A DNA stretch of 24,347 bases from Chloroflexota bacterium (GTDB lineage: Bacteria > Chloroflexota > Dehalococcoidia > UBA2979): the NCBI GenBank assembly GCA_016875695.1, contig VGPB01000006.1, positions 1 through 24,347 of the forward strand, written 5' to 3'. The position numbers were made by a program, and so were the translations under genes. The notes beneath the pieces were generated by a model. That model ran no database searches and was not told the origin of the DNA. It worked only from the letters and a program-made list of their open reading frames with translations. Positions 1 through 8,582 of the stretch are shown in pieces. Every line of letters begins with the position of its first letter. The stretch's first letter is position 1.

Positions 1-313
1 TGGATGTGACCCGCCTGATGATCGCGCCGACCACCTGCGGTTCGTCTCCCGTGCGCTCGCAGACGGCGAGGGTCTGCGCCTCTGCCTGTGGGCTCAGCTG
101 GCGGTGATGGACGTGTGGCGTCGATGGACGGTCGTGCAGGCCGGCCCAGCCTGCTTCGCGGTGGCGAGCGCGCCAACGGTACGTGGTGGGACGGCTCGCC
201 CCGACCTGCCCGCCTGACGCTGCGGTCGATGCGCCGGTCAGCATCGCCTCTACCGCGCGGTACCGGGCCTCGTACGAATAGCGCATGCGCCGGGGCGGGG
301 TAGCATCACTCAT
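1..313 (-). CDS. Helix-turn-helix transposase, N-terminal part (IS481-like), runs off the left edge
   Basis: On the minus strand an open frame starts with ATG at 313 and stays open to base 1 (104 codons). A strong ribosome site, AAGGAGGT, lies just upstream. The N-terminal half resembles the helix-turn-helix plus linker of IS481-type DDE transposases: a segment ending VGASRPTTYRWRARHREAG, then a GLHDRPSTPH stretch that matches the usual 'GL.DRSSRPH' linker. The catalytic DDE core would lie beyond the window edge and cannot be seen. The gene points away from cysQ, so the element's 5' end lies between the two. The family assignment is by motif memory only; another HTH-bearing transposase family is possible. 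Whether the gene is intact cannot be judged here. Confidence 0.7.
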   Translation of the reverse strand, partial: MSDATPPRRMRYSYEARYRAVEAMLTGASTAASGGQVGASRPTTYRWRARHREAGWAGLHDRPSTPHVHHRQLSPQAEAQTLAVCERTGDEPQVVGAIIRRVTS

Positions 314-408
314 CGGAACCTCCTTCGGAACTCGGAGCTTTCGCAACCCCAAGTCTCGTCGGAGGTCCCCCTGCAGTCAGCCGTCTCGCTGGTATGTAGT
401 CAGTACAG
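1..408 (-). mobile_element. Insertion sequence, 5' end only
   Basis: The partial transposase gene and its upstream leader (314-408) form the start of an insertion sequence cut by the window edge. The leader holds no other gene. The outer boundary is inferred to lie close to the cysQ stop codon (409-411). On the minus strand the leader begins near 400 with TGTACTGACTACATACCAGC, which could be the terminal inverted repeat, but the other end is not visible, so the boundary is a guess. Confidence 0.45.
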
Positions 409-1203
409 CTAGAGGGGCGCGCCGACGCTGCGCAGCACCTCCAGGCAGGCGTCCGGGGCGCCGGCGGCGTACGGCGGGACGTGCACGCGCTGCGGCGAGA
501 GCTCGAGCGGGCGGCCGTGGATACGCACGAGCGTGCCGCCGGCGGCGAGGAGCACGGCGGTGCCGCCTGCGACGTCCCACACCGAGCGCGGTCCCGTGGA
601 GAGGTACACGTCGGCGCTGCCGTCCGCGGCGTGCGCAAGCTTCACGGCCGCGGAGCCGCAGGGGTACACCTCGAACGGCAGGTGCAGGTGCAGGCGCCGG
701 CGCTCGTAGTCGTGGCGCGAGACCACGACGCGCCGGGCGGCGCCGCCGGCGAGCGGCGGCAGCGGCGCGCCGTCGCGACGCGCCTCGGCGCGGCCGTCGA
801 CGACGAGGCCCGACAGCACCGAGCGCTCCATCGGCAGGCCGACGGCGCCGAGCACGAGGCGGTCCTCGACGAACAGGCCAACGGTGACGCCGAACTCGGC
901 GAGCCCGCGCACGAACTCACGCGTGCCGTCGAGCGGATCCACAACCCAGGTCGGCTCGCCGTGGATGAGCGGCGCGATCTGCTCGGACTCCTCGGAGAGC
1001 CAGTGAGCACCGCGCAGGAGGGGCATCAGGCGCTGGTGCAGCACCTCATCAGCCGCGTAGTCGGCCTCGGTGACGGGACCCTCGTGGCCTTTGTGGCGGA
1101 CGCGCACGCTGCCACGGTCGCGCACGGCCATGATCGCGGCGCCCGCCTCGAGCACGGCGGCCTCCAGGCCGTCGCGAAGCGCGTCGAAGTCGAGCTCACC
1201 CAC
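409..1203 (-). CDS. cysQ: CysQ-like 3'(2'),5'-bisphosphate nucleotidase / inositol monophosphatase family
   Basis: This is a 264-residue protein of the magnesium-dependent inositol monophosphatase superfamily, the usual length. Metal-site motifs are in order: VTEAD (44-48), SEES (70-73), WVVDPLDGT followed by REFVRG (86-100) and WDVAGG (209-214), with CGSAAVKLA at 182-190. The DPLDGT-REF form of the second motif favours CysQ-type nucleotidases, which remove the 3'-phosphate from PAP made during sulfate assimilation; an inositol or histidinol phosphatase cannot be excluded. It starts with GTG at 1203, and a GAGGAGG ribosome site sits about four bases upstream, which is rather close. It lies 47 bp downstream of the broken peptide-binding gene on the same strand and ends at the insertion-sequence boundary. 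Confidence 0.8.
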   Translation of the reverse strand: MGELDFDALRDGLEAAVLEAGAAIMAVRDRGSVRVRHKGHEGPVTEADYAADEVLHQRLMPLLRGAHWLSEESEQIAPLIHGEPTWVVDPLDGTREFVRGLAEFGVTVGLFVEDRLVLGAVGLPMERSVLSGLVVDGRAEARRDGAPLPPLAGGAARRVVVSRHDYERRRLHLHLPFEVYPCGSAAVKLAHAADGSADVYLSTGPRSVWDVAGGTAVLLAAGGTLVRIHGRPLELSPQRVHVPPYAAGAPDACLEVLRSVGAPL

Positions 1204-1250
1204 ACGGCCTCCTCGCGCGTCCGGCCTGCCCGAATGCTACGCCCTGCGCG

Positions 1251-2830
1251 TCAGGCGCGCTGGTTGGCGGGGGGATCGAAGAACCAGCGCGAGGCGAGCC
1301 AGCCCTCGTTGAACTCGAACGCGTCGAAGTCGTAGCCACGCAGGTTCGGGGGCAGCAGCACGTAGTCGTGCTGCGCCGAGATGGGTAGCAGCGCGGGCAC
1401 CTGCCGCAGCAGCTCGCGCTGGGCGGCGCGGGAGCGCTCAGCGCGGCGGCGCGGGTCCAGCTCGGCGAAGGCCTGGCGCGCCGCGATGTCGAACGCGGGG
1501 GCCGAGTAGCCCCACCAAGAGAACGTGCCGCTGCACCCGCCGGCCATGTGCAGTCGCAGCCCGACGTCCGGCGTGCGCATCGCGTCCAGCTCCACAAGCC
1601 CGGCCTCGAAGTCGCCGGTATGGACCAGCGCTTCGCAATCAGCGGGCGGGAGCACGCGCAGCGCGGGGGCGAAGCCGGCGGCGCGCAGCTGCTCGGCGAT
1701 CGCCTCGCCGACGCCGCGGATGGGCGCGCGCGTGGAGGTCTCGAAGGCGAAGGCGAGCCCCTTATGGCCGGCCGCGGCGAGGAGCGCGCGTGCTTCGTCC
1801 GGGCGATGCGCGTACAGCGGGTGACGGGCGAGCTCGGTGGCGGAGAGCGCGTCCTGGGCGTGCGCGGGCCCAATCGGGCCGCTCGCGGCGCCGTCGTACA
1901 GATCGAGCAGGCGCGCGCGGTCGAGCGCGAGCGCGACGGCGCGGCGGACGCGCTCGTCCCGGAACGCGGGCACGTGGCGCACGGCGCGGCCGCCCTTCTC
2001 GGGGAGCAGCGAGAGCCCGAGCGCGAGCATGCGACGCGAGGCGCGGCGCACAAGCACCTGGCCGGCGGGCGGCTCCGGGCGGCCGCCCTCGGGCGCGAGC
2101 ATGCGCAGCTCGGGCGTGTCGCGCGCAACGGGCTCGGCGGACGCGGCGCCCGGGGCGATGACGAGCTGCGCGAGCAGCGGCTGGCGCACGCGGTGGAAGA
2201 GCGGGTGCGGCAGCAGCGTGACGCTACGGCGCTCGGCGGCGGCTGGCATAAAGGGCCCGCGGCCGCCGGCATCCGCTCGACGGCGCGCTCCGCCGCCGTC
2301 GAGCGGATGCCGGCGGCCGCGCCGTCGGCGAGGTGGTCGAAGAGCAGGCTGAACGGCGCGCGCAGGCGCAGCACGAGCGTGCGCGCGTCCGGCGCCTCGA
2401 CGCGCTCGAGCACCTGCGCGAAGACGAACTCGCCGGCGGCGGCGCGCTCCGCGAACTCGCGGCGCACCTCCTCAGCAGTGATGACGGCAGCTATGCCGGC
2501 AGCGTCCGGGTGGAAGCGCAGGTTGTCGCGCAGGCGGACGCGCACCGCGAGCGGCTCCGCGAGCTCGACGACATCGGCGAGGTCGCCATAGAGGCGCGCC
2601 ATGCGGGGATCGAGGGCAACGAGGCAGGCGTCGACGAGCTGCGGCGGGAGCTCGCGTTCGCGGTTGCCCGGAGGCAGAGCGATCGTGAGCGCTCCCTCGC
2701 GGCGCTGGCCAGGCGGACGTGGGTCGCGCGCGAGCAGCGAGTCGTCGCGCGCGCACGCGGCGAGCAACGCTGCGCCCGCGCTCAGCCGCAGCAGGTCTCG
2801 GCGAGACAGGCGTCGAGGGGATTCGAGCAA
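1251..2830 (-). pseudogene. Peptide/nickel-type ABC transporter substrate-binding lipoprotein, frameshifted
   Basis: Two frames together give one family-5 solute-binding protein of about 525 residues. The N-terminal part has a Tat-like lipoprotein signal (SRRDLLRLSAGAALLAAC: twin Arg at 10-11, lipobox Cys 26) and runs to LLFDHLADG. The C-terminal part resumes in another frame at GRGPF, the usual 'GTGPF' motif, and runs to 1251, ending SRWFFDPPANQRA. The switch falls inside a perfect inverted repeat at 2258-2321 and needs one missing or two extra bases. The start chosen is TTG at 2830, which places the twin-arginine motif ten residues in; GTG at 2905 is an alternative, and no strong ribosome site marks either. 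No permease genes are adjacent. It could be a true pseudogene or a sequencing or assembly error at the hairpin. Confidence 0.7.
2258..2321. repeat. Perfect inverted repeat, 28-bp arms with 8-base loop
   Basis: Bases 2258-2285 are exactly complementary to 2294-2321, leaving loop 2286-2293. It lies inside the substrate-binding gene at the place where the reading frame changes. On either side the protein reads plausibly in its own frame (LADGAAAGIRS before, ADAGGRGPF after). Confidence 0.95.
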
Positions 2831-2955
2831 GGCGATCCCGAAAGGCGAGGACAGCTGGGGTGCCGCACCGCGGCTCCGGGTCGCGACGGATGCGTACAAT
2901 CGCACACGCGCGCTGCGCGTGTCGCCAGCGTGTGCGCGAGGTACGATCGGCGGCA

Positions 2956-3540
2956 ATGGAGACGGAGCGCTCCGAACCGCGCAGCACGTGGCGCGTGCTG
3001 CTGATGCTCGTGCTGGCAGGCGCGCTCGGCGCGATTGCGGTGAGCGTGTGCATCGCCGCGTACGTGGGGAGCTCACCGGGTCGCGTGCTCACCGTCCGCA
3101 TCTCGGAACTCGAAGTCGGCACGGCGCGCTTCTATCCCCTACCCAGCGAAGGCGCGGACGGCAGCGGGCGTACGTACGGCGTGTGGGTACGGTTGGAGGA
3201 TGACGACACGGCCTCCGCGTTTCTGGCGAAGGATCCCTACGACGGCTGCACGGTCCCCTGGCGGCCAGAGTTGCGCTTCGAGGGGCACTCAGGAGTGTTC
3301 AGGAGTCCATGTCACGGCGCCGCGTACGATCGCGCCGGTAACTACGTTGGCGGTCTCGCCCAAGCGCAGCGCGGCCTCGATCGTTTCCACGCCGCGGCAA
3401 ACGAACGCGAGATCACCGTTGACCTCGGACGTGTCGAACTCGGGCCATGCACATCGGGCGCCACTACACCGTGCTCAAGGCAGGGCGCGCCCGTCCTCCG
3501 CACCAAGCCCCCCGCCTCGCAACTGCAGGGTGGACCGTAA
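2956..3540 (+). CDS. Membrane-anchored Rieske-fold protein lacking most cluster ligands
   Basis: The 194-residue protein has one N-terminal membrane helix (about residues 13-37) and a C-terminal Rieske-like domain. Against the canonical C-T-H-L-G-C and C-P-C-H-G motifs it reads D-P-Y-D-G-C (93-98) and S-P-C-H-G (117-121). The two disulfide cysteines (Cys98, Cys119) and one histidine ligand (His120) are kept, but both Cys ligands and the first His are replaced by Asp93, Ser117 and Tyr95. A normal [2Fe-2S] cluster is therefore unlikely. The fold resembles the iron-sulfur subunit of cytochrome bc complexes, but the function here is unknown. ATG at 2956 follows a TACGAT -10-like box (2942-2947) by eight bases, with no clear -35 and no strong ribosome site, so the mRNA may be nearly leaderless. 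It converges on sufT, with three bases between the stops. Confidence 0.75.
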   Translation: METERSEPRSTWRVLLMLVLAGALGAIAVSVCIAAYVGSSPGRVLTVRISELEVGTARFYPLPSEGADGSGRTYGVWVRLEDDDTASAFLAKDPYDGCTVPWRPELRFEGHSGVFRSPCHGAAYDRAGNYVGGLAQAQRGLDRFHAAANEREITVDLGRVELGPCTSGATTPCSRQGAPVLRTKPPASQLQGGP

Positions 3541-3543
3541 GCG

Positions 3544-3873
3544 CTACCAGATGCCCAGCGCGAGCTTGACCTCCTCGGAGGCCATAGTGCGGGGGTCCCA
3601 CGGCGGGTCCCACACGAGGTTGACCTCGACATCCTCGACGCCATCGAGCTGGGTGAGCAGGTGGTACGCCTGGCCCTGGATCATCGGGCCGATGGGACAG
3701 GCAGGAGTGGTCAGCGTCAGGTCGATGGTGACGACGCCGTAGTCGTCGATGTCGATGTTGTAGACTAAGCCGAGGTCGATGATGCTCATGTGCAGCTCCG
3801 GGTCCTGCACCTGGCGGATAACCTCGCGCAGCTCGTCGACGCTGGGGCGCTGCTGAGTCTCGGTCTCGGCCAT
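3544..3873 (-). CDS. sufT: SufT-type iron-sulfur maturation factor (MIP18/DUF59 family)
   Basis: This 109-residue protein belongs to the MIP18/PaaD/DUF59 family of iron-sulfur cluster maturation factors. The family signature is visible as VQDPELHMSIIDLGLVYNI near the N-terminus, then TTPACPIGPMI with the conserved reactive cysteine, and NLVWDPPWDPRTMAS near the end. SufT proteins help mature cluster proteins rather than building the cluster. The start chosen is ATG at 3873, which overlaps the sufU stop as TGATG and has AGAGGAG a few bases upstream. Longer in-frame upstream sequence has no ribosome site and lies inside sufU. It is the last gene of the SUF operon. Confidence 0.88.
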   Translation of the reverse strand: MAETETQQRPSVDELREVIRQVQDPELHMSIIDLGLVYNIDIDDYGVVTIDLTLTTPACPIGPMIQGQAYHLLTQLDGVEDVEVNLVWDPPWDPRTMASEEVKLALGIW

Positions 3874-4343
3874 CACTGGCTCCTCTCGTCGGTCGTGACT
3901 GCGGCGTGAGCGAGGCGGCCGTCGCGCAGCGCCTGTTCGAGCGTCTTCCACGCAAGCGATGCGCACTTCACGCGCACCGGGAACTTCGCGACGCCGGCCA
4001 GCGCCTCGAGGTCGCCGAAGTCCGCGTCGGGCGGCGGGTTGCCCTCCACCATCATGCGCTGGAAGTCGGCGACGGAGGCGAACGCGGCGCCGGCGTCGCG
4101 GCCCTTAACGTGCTCGGTCATGAGCGAGCTCGAAGCCTGCGAGATCGAGCAGCCGTGGCCGCTGAACGCGATGTCCGCGATGCGGCCGTCAGCGTCGAGC
4201 GCGAGCTCGAGGTGCACCTCGTCGCCGCAGAGCGGGTTCGCGCCGTCGGCAGCGTGAGTAGCGCCGTCGACGTGTCCGGCGTTGCGCGGGCTGCGGTAGT
4301 GGTTAAGCAGTACCTCGCGGTAGAGCTCGTCGAGGTCAGACAC
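3873..4343 (-). CDS. sufU: SufU, zinc-dependent sulfur acceptor for SufS
   Basis: The 156-residue protein matches the SufU branch of the IscU/NifU-like family. SufU takes persulfide sulfur from SufS and passes it to the SufBCD scaffold. The conserved zinc and acceptor residues are present: Cys39 and Asp41 in NPLCGD (37-41 core), Cys65 in GHGCSISQASSS (62-73), and Cys127 in RVKCASLAWKTL. The segment between the second and third motifs has the extra length typical of SufU rather than IscU. It starts with ATG at 4343, eight bases inside the end of sufS, so the two are probably translationally coupled, and it overlaps sufT at its stop. Confidence 0.93.
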   Translation of the reverse strand: MSDLDELYREVLLNHYRSPRNAGHVDGATHAADGANPLCGDEVHLELALDADGRIADIAFSGHGCSISQASSSLMTEHVKGRDAGAAFASVADFQRMMVEGNPPPDADFGDLEALAGVAKFPVRVKCASLAWKTLEQALRDGRLAHAAVTTDERSQ

Positions 4344-5583
4344 GGACGCGTCCGAAGAAGCGCGCGGCCTCGTGCACAGCGGCGACTAGCGCATCGACCT
4401 CCGCGAGTGTGTTGTACAGGTAGAACGAGACGCGCGCGGTCGCGGCGATGCCGTAATGCTGCATGACGGGCTGCGCACAGTGGTGGCCGGCGCGGATCGC
4501 GACGCCGGCGCCGTCCAGCACCTGCCCGATGTCGTGAGGGTGGATGCCCTCGAGGCCGAACGACACGACGCCGCCCCGCGCGTCGAGGTCGGCGGAGCCG
4601 TACAGCGTGATGCCGGGGACGGTGGCGAGCCGCTCCAAGGCGACGCCGAGCAGCTCGCGCTCGTGACGGCACACGGCGTCCATGCCGAGCGCGGCGAGGT
4701 AGTCGAGCGCGGCGCCGAAGGCGATGACGTCGGCAATGTTCGGGGTGCCGGCCTCGAACTTGTGGGGCACGGCGTTCCAGGTGGAGTGCTCCATGGTGAC
4801 GGTGAGGATCATGTCCCCGCCGCCGAGGAACGGCGGCATCGCCTCCAGCAGCTCGCCGCGCGCCCACAGCACGCCGACGCCCGTCGGCCCCAGCATCTTG
4901 TGCGCCGAGAAGACGAGGAAGTCCGCGCCGAGCGCGGCGACGTCGGTCGGCAAGTGCGGGACGCTCTGCGCGCCGTCGACGAGCACGACGGTGCCGTGCT
5001 GATGCGCGAGCGCGGCGAGCTCGGCGACGGGCACGATCGTGCCGAGCGCGTTGGACATCTGGGTCACGGCGAGCAGCTTCGTGCGCGGGCCGATGATGCG
5101 GCGCGCTTCGGCCATATCGAGTGTGCCGTCCGCGAGCATCGGCACGTAGCGGAGCACCACGCCGCGCTCGTCGCGCAGCAGCTGCCAGGGCACGATGTTG
5201 GAGTGGTGCTCGAGCTCAGTGATCACGACCTCGTCGCCCGGCTGGAGGAAGGCACGCCCATACGCGTGCGCAACGAGGTTGATCGCCTCGGTCGTGTTGC
5301 GCGTGAACACGATCTCCTCGGGTGCGCGCGCGCCGATGAAGGCGACAACGCGGTCGCGCACCGCCTCGTACGCCGCGGTCGCCTCTTGCGACAGCGTGTG
5401 CACGCCGCGGTGAATGTTCGCGTTGTAGTCGCGGTAGTAGCGCGTGAGCTCGGCGATCACCTGCACGGGCTTCTGAGAGGTCGCAGCGTTGTCGAGGTAG
5501 ACGAGCGGCCTGCCGTTCACCTCGCGCCGCAGCACGGGGAAGTCCCGGCGGATCGCGTCCTGATCCCATTCGCGGATGCTCAC
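4336..5583 (-). CDS. sufS: SufS cysteine desulfurase
   Basis: This 415-residue enzyme is a type II (SufS/CsdA-like) cysteine desulfurase. It uses pyridoxal phosphate to release sulfur from L-cysteine as a persulfide for cluster assembly. The PLP lysine is Lys229 in VFSAHKMLGPTG, the active-site cysteine is Cys369 in RAGHHCAQPVM, and the N-terminal YLDNAATSQKP motif (29-39) is typical. The length is normal. The true start codon is GTG at 5583, which overlaps the stop of the Rieske ferredoxin gene as GTGA. Its end overlaps sufU by eight bases. Confidence 0.95.
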   Translation of the reverse strand: MSIREWDQDAIRRDFPVLRREVNGRPLVYLDNAATSQKPVQVIAELTRYYRDYNANIHRGVHTLSQEATAAYEAVRDRVVAFIGARAPEEIVFTRNTTEAINLVAHAYGRAFLQPGDEVVITELEHHSNIVPWQLLRDERGVVLRYVPMLADGTLDMAEARRIIGPRTKLLAVTQMSNALGTIVPVAELAALAHQHGTVVLVDGAQSVPHLPTDVAALGADFLVFSAHKMLGPTGVGVLWARGELLEAMPPFLGGGDMILTVTMEHSTWNAVPHKFEAGTPNIADVIAFGAALDYLAALGMDAVCRHERELLGVALERLATVPGITLYGSADLDARGGVVSFGLEGIHPHDIGQVLDGAGVAIRAGHHCAQPVMQHYGIAATARVSFYLYNTLAEVDALVAAVHEAARFFGRVRV

Positions 5584-5903
5584 GGCAGCCGTCCTTCGTC
5601 GCAGTCGACGTAGATCGTGTCCCCCTCGACGGTCACCGGGTACGCGCGCACGCTACGCACGGCGGGCAGTGTGAGCACGCGTCCGGAGCGCGCGTCGAAG
5701 GCTGCGCCGTGGCGCGGGCAGACGATGCGCGCCCCGCGCAGCGTGCCCTCGCCGAGCGGTCCGTTGTCGTGCGTGCACACATTGTCGATCGCGTACAGCG
5801 CGCCCTCGACGTTCGCGAGCGCGAGCGAGCGGCCGTCGCACGCGACGACGCGCAGCGTGCCGGCCGGCACGTCGGCGAGCGTGGCGACGCGCTCGCGGCT
5901 CAC
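5580..5903 (-). CDS. Rieske [2Fe-2S] ferredoxin in the SUF operon
   Basis: This 107-residue soluble protein is a complete small Rieske domain with all four cluster ligands: Cys43 and His45 in NVCTHDNGPL, Cys62 and His65 in VCPRHGAAFD. It resembles ferredoxin components of dioxygenases (NirD/BphF-like), but no oxygenase gene is nearby. Its place between sufD and sufS, with GTGA overlaps at both ends (GTG start at 5903 overlapping the sufD stop, and its own stop overlapping the sufS GTG), ties it to cluster assembly. It may carry electrons to the SUF machine or be an early cluster client. Similar small Rieske genes are known in SUF operons of some other bacteria. The partner is not shown by the sequence. 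Confidence 0.87.
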   Translation of the reverse strand: MSRERVATLADVPAGTLRVVACDGRSLALANVEGALYAIDNVCTHDNGPLGEGTLRGARIVCPRHGAAFDARSGRVLTLPAVRSVRAYPVTVEGDTIYVDCDEGRLP

Positions 5904-7129
5904 AGCGCCGCCGTCGCGAGCTTCGCAGTGACGCGCGCGTCGAGCTCGTCGGCGAGGCCCGCGAACGGCAGCTCGCCGACGATGGAGTGGAAGAAGCCGG
6001 CGACGAGCAGTTGCAGCGCGCTGCGCCGGTCGAGGCCGCGGCTCTCGAGGTAGAACAGCGCGTCCTCGTCGACGGGCCCCACGGTGGCGTGGTGGCCGCA
6101 GCGCACGATGTCCGCGGTGAGGATCTCGAGCACGGGATCGGAGTCCGCCTTCGCAGCGCCGGAGAGCAGCAGATTGTAATTCGCCTGGTCGGCGTCGGCA
6201 CCGGTCGCGGCCGCGGCCACGCGCGTGATGCCGTAGTAGACGGAGCGGGCGGCGCCGGCGAGCGCGGCCTTCACCTCGACGATCGAGGTAGTGCTCGGCG
6301 CGACGTGGTCCTGCAGCGTCACGAAGTCGAAGTGCTGGTCCGCGTCGCCGAGCGCAACGGCGCGGATGCCAGACGTGGCGCCCTCGCCCGCAAGCTCGAC
6401 CTCGACCGTCTGCTTGAAGAGCGCGCCACCGAACGCGAGCGCGGCGACCTGCAGATCGGCATCGCGATCGAGGCGCGCGCGCACCCAGCTGAAGTCGCTC
6501 GTCGCGGCGCCCCAGCTCTCGTCGATGAGCAGGCGCACGCGCGACGCGGGGCCGCCGATGACCTCGATCGCCCCCATCACGACCAGCGGTGCGTCGCCGG
6601 AGCGCAGCCGCAGCACGACGGTCGCCTCGCTGCGCTCCTCCGCGACGATCAGCACGCGCGGGTAGACGAGCGCCTGCGCGAGCGCGCTCGCATCGAGCGT
6701 CACGACGATGGGCTCGGACGCGGCGCTGTGGCGCGGCAGGTGCACGAGCACGCCGCCGCGCCACAGCGCGGCGTTGGCGGCCAAGAACTTCGCCTCGGTG
6801 GCGGGCAGCAGGCTGCCGAGGTGCGTGCGCACGATCTCCCGATCGCTCGCAGCGGCGAGCGAGCCGGCGTAGCCGTCCGCGGGCGCACCGGTGACGTGCA
6901 GCCGGGCGGCGGCGGCCTCGAACGTCGCGAGGTCGAGGCGCGTGAGGTCGGTGTAGCGCCACGGGCGCAGCGCAGGGGTGGGGGCCGGGAGCGAGGCGTG
7001 CGCGCGCGCGGCGTCGGCGCGGCGCATCGCGAGCCAGTCCGGCTCGCCGTGCTCACGCGCCTCCGCGGCGGCCACCTCCGGGGTAATCGCCTCCGGGGCG
7101 TTCGGATGGACGGGATGCAGGCTCGTCAT
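5900..7129 (-). CDS. sufD: SufD, scaffold subunit of the SufBCD complex
   Basis: The 409-residue protein is the SufD paralogue of SufB. It pairs with SufB on top of the SufC dimer to form the cluster-building scaffold. Typical features are the N-terminal PWRYTDL segment (about 56-62), the long beta-helix core, and the C-terminal block CGHHATVGPVDEDALFYLES (344-363), which holds the conserved histidines, followed by RGLDRRSALQLLVAGF. The start chosen is ATG at 7129 because CCAGGAG lies a few bases upstream; a longer frame to 7180 would overlap the end of sufB and has no such site. The 37-bp gap after sufB is the widest in this operon. Confidence 0.93.
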   Translation of the reverse strand: MTSLHPVHPNAPEAITPEVAAAEAREHGEPDWLAMRRADAARAHASLPAPTPALRPWRYTDLTRLDLATFEAAAARLHVTGAPADGYAGSLAAASDREIVRTHLGSLLPATEAKFLAANAALWRGGVLVHLPRHSAASEPIVVTLDASALAQALVYPRVLIVAEERSEATVVLRLRSGDAPLVVMGAIEVIGGPASRVRLLIDESWGAATSDFSWVRARLDRDADLQVAALAFGGALFKQTVEVELAGEGATSGIRAVALGDADQHFDFVTLQDHVAPSTTSIVEVKAALAGAARSVYYGITRVAAAATGADADQANYNLLLSGAAKADSDPVLEILTADIVRCGHHATVGPVDEDALFYLESRGLDRRSALQLLVAGFFHSIVGELPFAGLADELDARVTAKLATAAL

Positions 7130-7166
7130 GGTGCTCCTGGTTTGCAGCGGGCCGCGCGCGATCGTG

Positions 7167-8582
7167 CTAACCGACCGCACCGCCCATCTGCAGCTCGATC
7201 AGGCGGTTAAGCTCGATGGCGTACTCCATCGGCAGCTCCTTGACGATCGGCTCGACGAAACCGTTGACGACCATCTTGGCCGCCTCGGCCTCCTCGATGC
7301 CGCGCGCCATGAGGTAGAACAGCTGATCCTCGCCGAGCTTGGAGACCGACGCTTCGTGGCCGATCTGCACGCGCTCCTCGTCGACTTCCATCGTCGGGTA
7401 GGTGTCGGAGCGGGAGTCGGGGTCAAGCAGCAGCGCGTCGCACCGCACGGTCGAGCTGGCGTACTCGGCGCCCTCGTACACCTTGAGCAGGCCACGGTAG
7501 GAGGTGCGGCCATTACCGCGCGAGACGGACTTCGAGACGATCGCGGAGGACGTGTTGGGCGCGACGTGCACGACCTTGCCGCCGGCGTCCTGATGCTGGT
7601 CGGAGCCCGCGAAGGCGAGCGAGAGGATCTCGCCGTGCGCGCCCTCGCCCATCAGGTAGACGGACGGGTACTTCATCGTGAGCTTAGAGCCAAGGTTGCC
7701 GTCGACCCACTCCATCACGGCGTTCTCGTACGCGTACGCGCGCTTGGTGACGAGGTTGTAGACGTTGTTGGACCAGTTCTGGATCGTCGTGTAACGCACG
7801 CGGGCGTTCTTCTTGACGATGATCTCGACGACGGCGGAGTGCAGCGAGCTCGTGCTGTAAATGGGGGCGGTGCAGCCCTCGACATAGTGCACGTAGGAGC
7901 CTTCGTCGGCGATAATCAGGGTGCGCTCGAACTGGCCCATGTTCTCGGTGTTGATGCGAAAGTACGCCTGCAGCGGGATGTCGACGCGCACGCCCTTCGG
8001 CACGTAGATGAACGAGCCGCCCGACCATACGGCCGAGTTGAGCGCGGCGTACTTGTTGTCGCCGGGCGGGATGATCGTGCCGAAGTGCTCGCGCACGAGG
8101 TCCTCGTGCTCGGCCAGACCCTGGTCCATGCCCAGGAACACGACGCCCTGCTTCGCCAGGTCCTCGCGCAGGTTGTGGTAGACGACTTCAGAGTCGTACT
8201 GCGCGCCGGCGCCGGCGAGGAACTGGCGTTCCGCCTCCGGGATGCCGAGCTTGTCGAAGGTGTCCTTAATGTAGGCAGGCACATCGTCCCAGCTCGTGGA
8301 GTCGCGGTCGGAGGCGCGCACGTAGTAGTGGATGTCTTGAAAGTCGATCGCGCCGAGCAGCTCGGGGCTGCCGGCCCACGGCGGGTTGTGCTTCTCCCAG
8401 AACGTGCGCAGGGCGTCGAGGCGGAGCTCGAGCATCCACTCGGGCTCGCGCTTCATGCGCGAGATGGCGCGCACGACGTCCTCGTTCAGCCCCTTCTCGG
8501 CGATGAACAGCGGCGCTTCCTCATCGTGGAAGCCCCACTTGTACTCGCCGACGGCTGTCTGAGCGGAGACGTTGGAGGTCAT
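7167..8582 (-). CDS. sufB: SufB, scaffold subunit of the SufBCD complex
   Basis: This 471-residue protein is a full-length SufB, on which new iron-sulfur clusters are assembled in complex with SufC and SufD. Conserved marks include the N-terminal KWGFHDEE, the VPKGVRVDIPLQAYFRIN block (194-211), YVEGCTAP with Cys237, and TVRCDALLLDPDSRSDT with Cys381, equivalent to the cluster-assembly cysteine of the E. coli protein, followed by IGHEASVSK with His409. The C-terminal FYLMARGIEEAEA block is typical. ATG at 8582 overlaps the sufC stop as TGATG. The order C-B-D differs from the B-C-D order of enterobacteria. Confidence 0.96.
   Translation of the reverse strand: MTSNVSAQTAVGEYKWGFHDEEAPLFIAEKGLNEDVVRAISRMKREPEWMLELRLDALRTFWEKHNPPWAGSPELLGAIDFQDIHYYVRASDRDSTSWDDVPAYIKDTFDKLGIPEAERQFLAGAGAQYDSEVVYHNLREDLAKQGVVFLGMDQGLAEHEDLVREHFGTIIPPGDNKYAALNSAVWSGGSFIYVPKGVRVDIPLQAYFRINTENMGQFERTLIIADEGSYVHYVEGCTAPIYSTSSLHSAVVEIIVKKNARVRYTTIQNWSNNVYNLVTKRAYAYENAVMEWVDGNLGSKLTMKYPSVYLMGEGAHGEILSLAFAGSDQHQDAGGKVVHVAPNTSSAIVSKSVSRGNGRTSYRGLLKVYEGAEYASSTVRCDALLLDPDSRSDTYPTMEVDEERVQIGHEASVSKLGEDQLFYLMARGIEEAEAAKMVVNGFVEPIVKELPMEYAIELNRLIELQMGGAVG

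Noticed and set aside
1196..3076. Single 626-codon open frame on the minus strand covering the substrate-binding gene
   Set aside because: Only its middle part (2830 to about 2300) reads like a protein. After the palindrome it becomes Arg/Ser/Pro-rich shadow sequence, while the true homologous reading continues in another frame, and its start would overlap the Rieske-fold gene.
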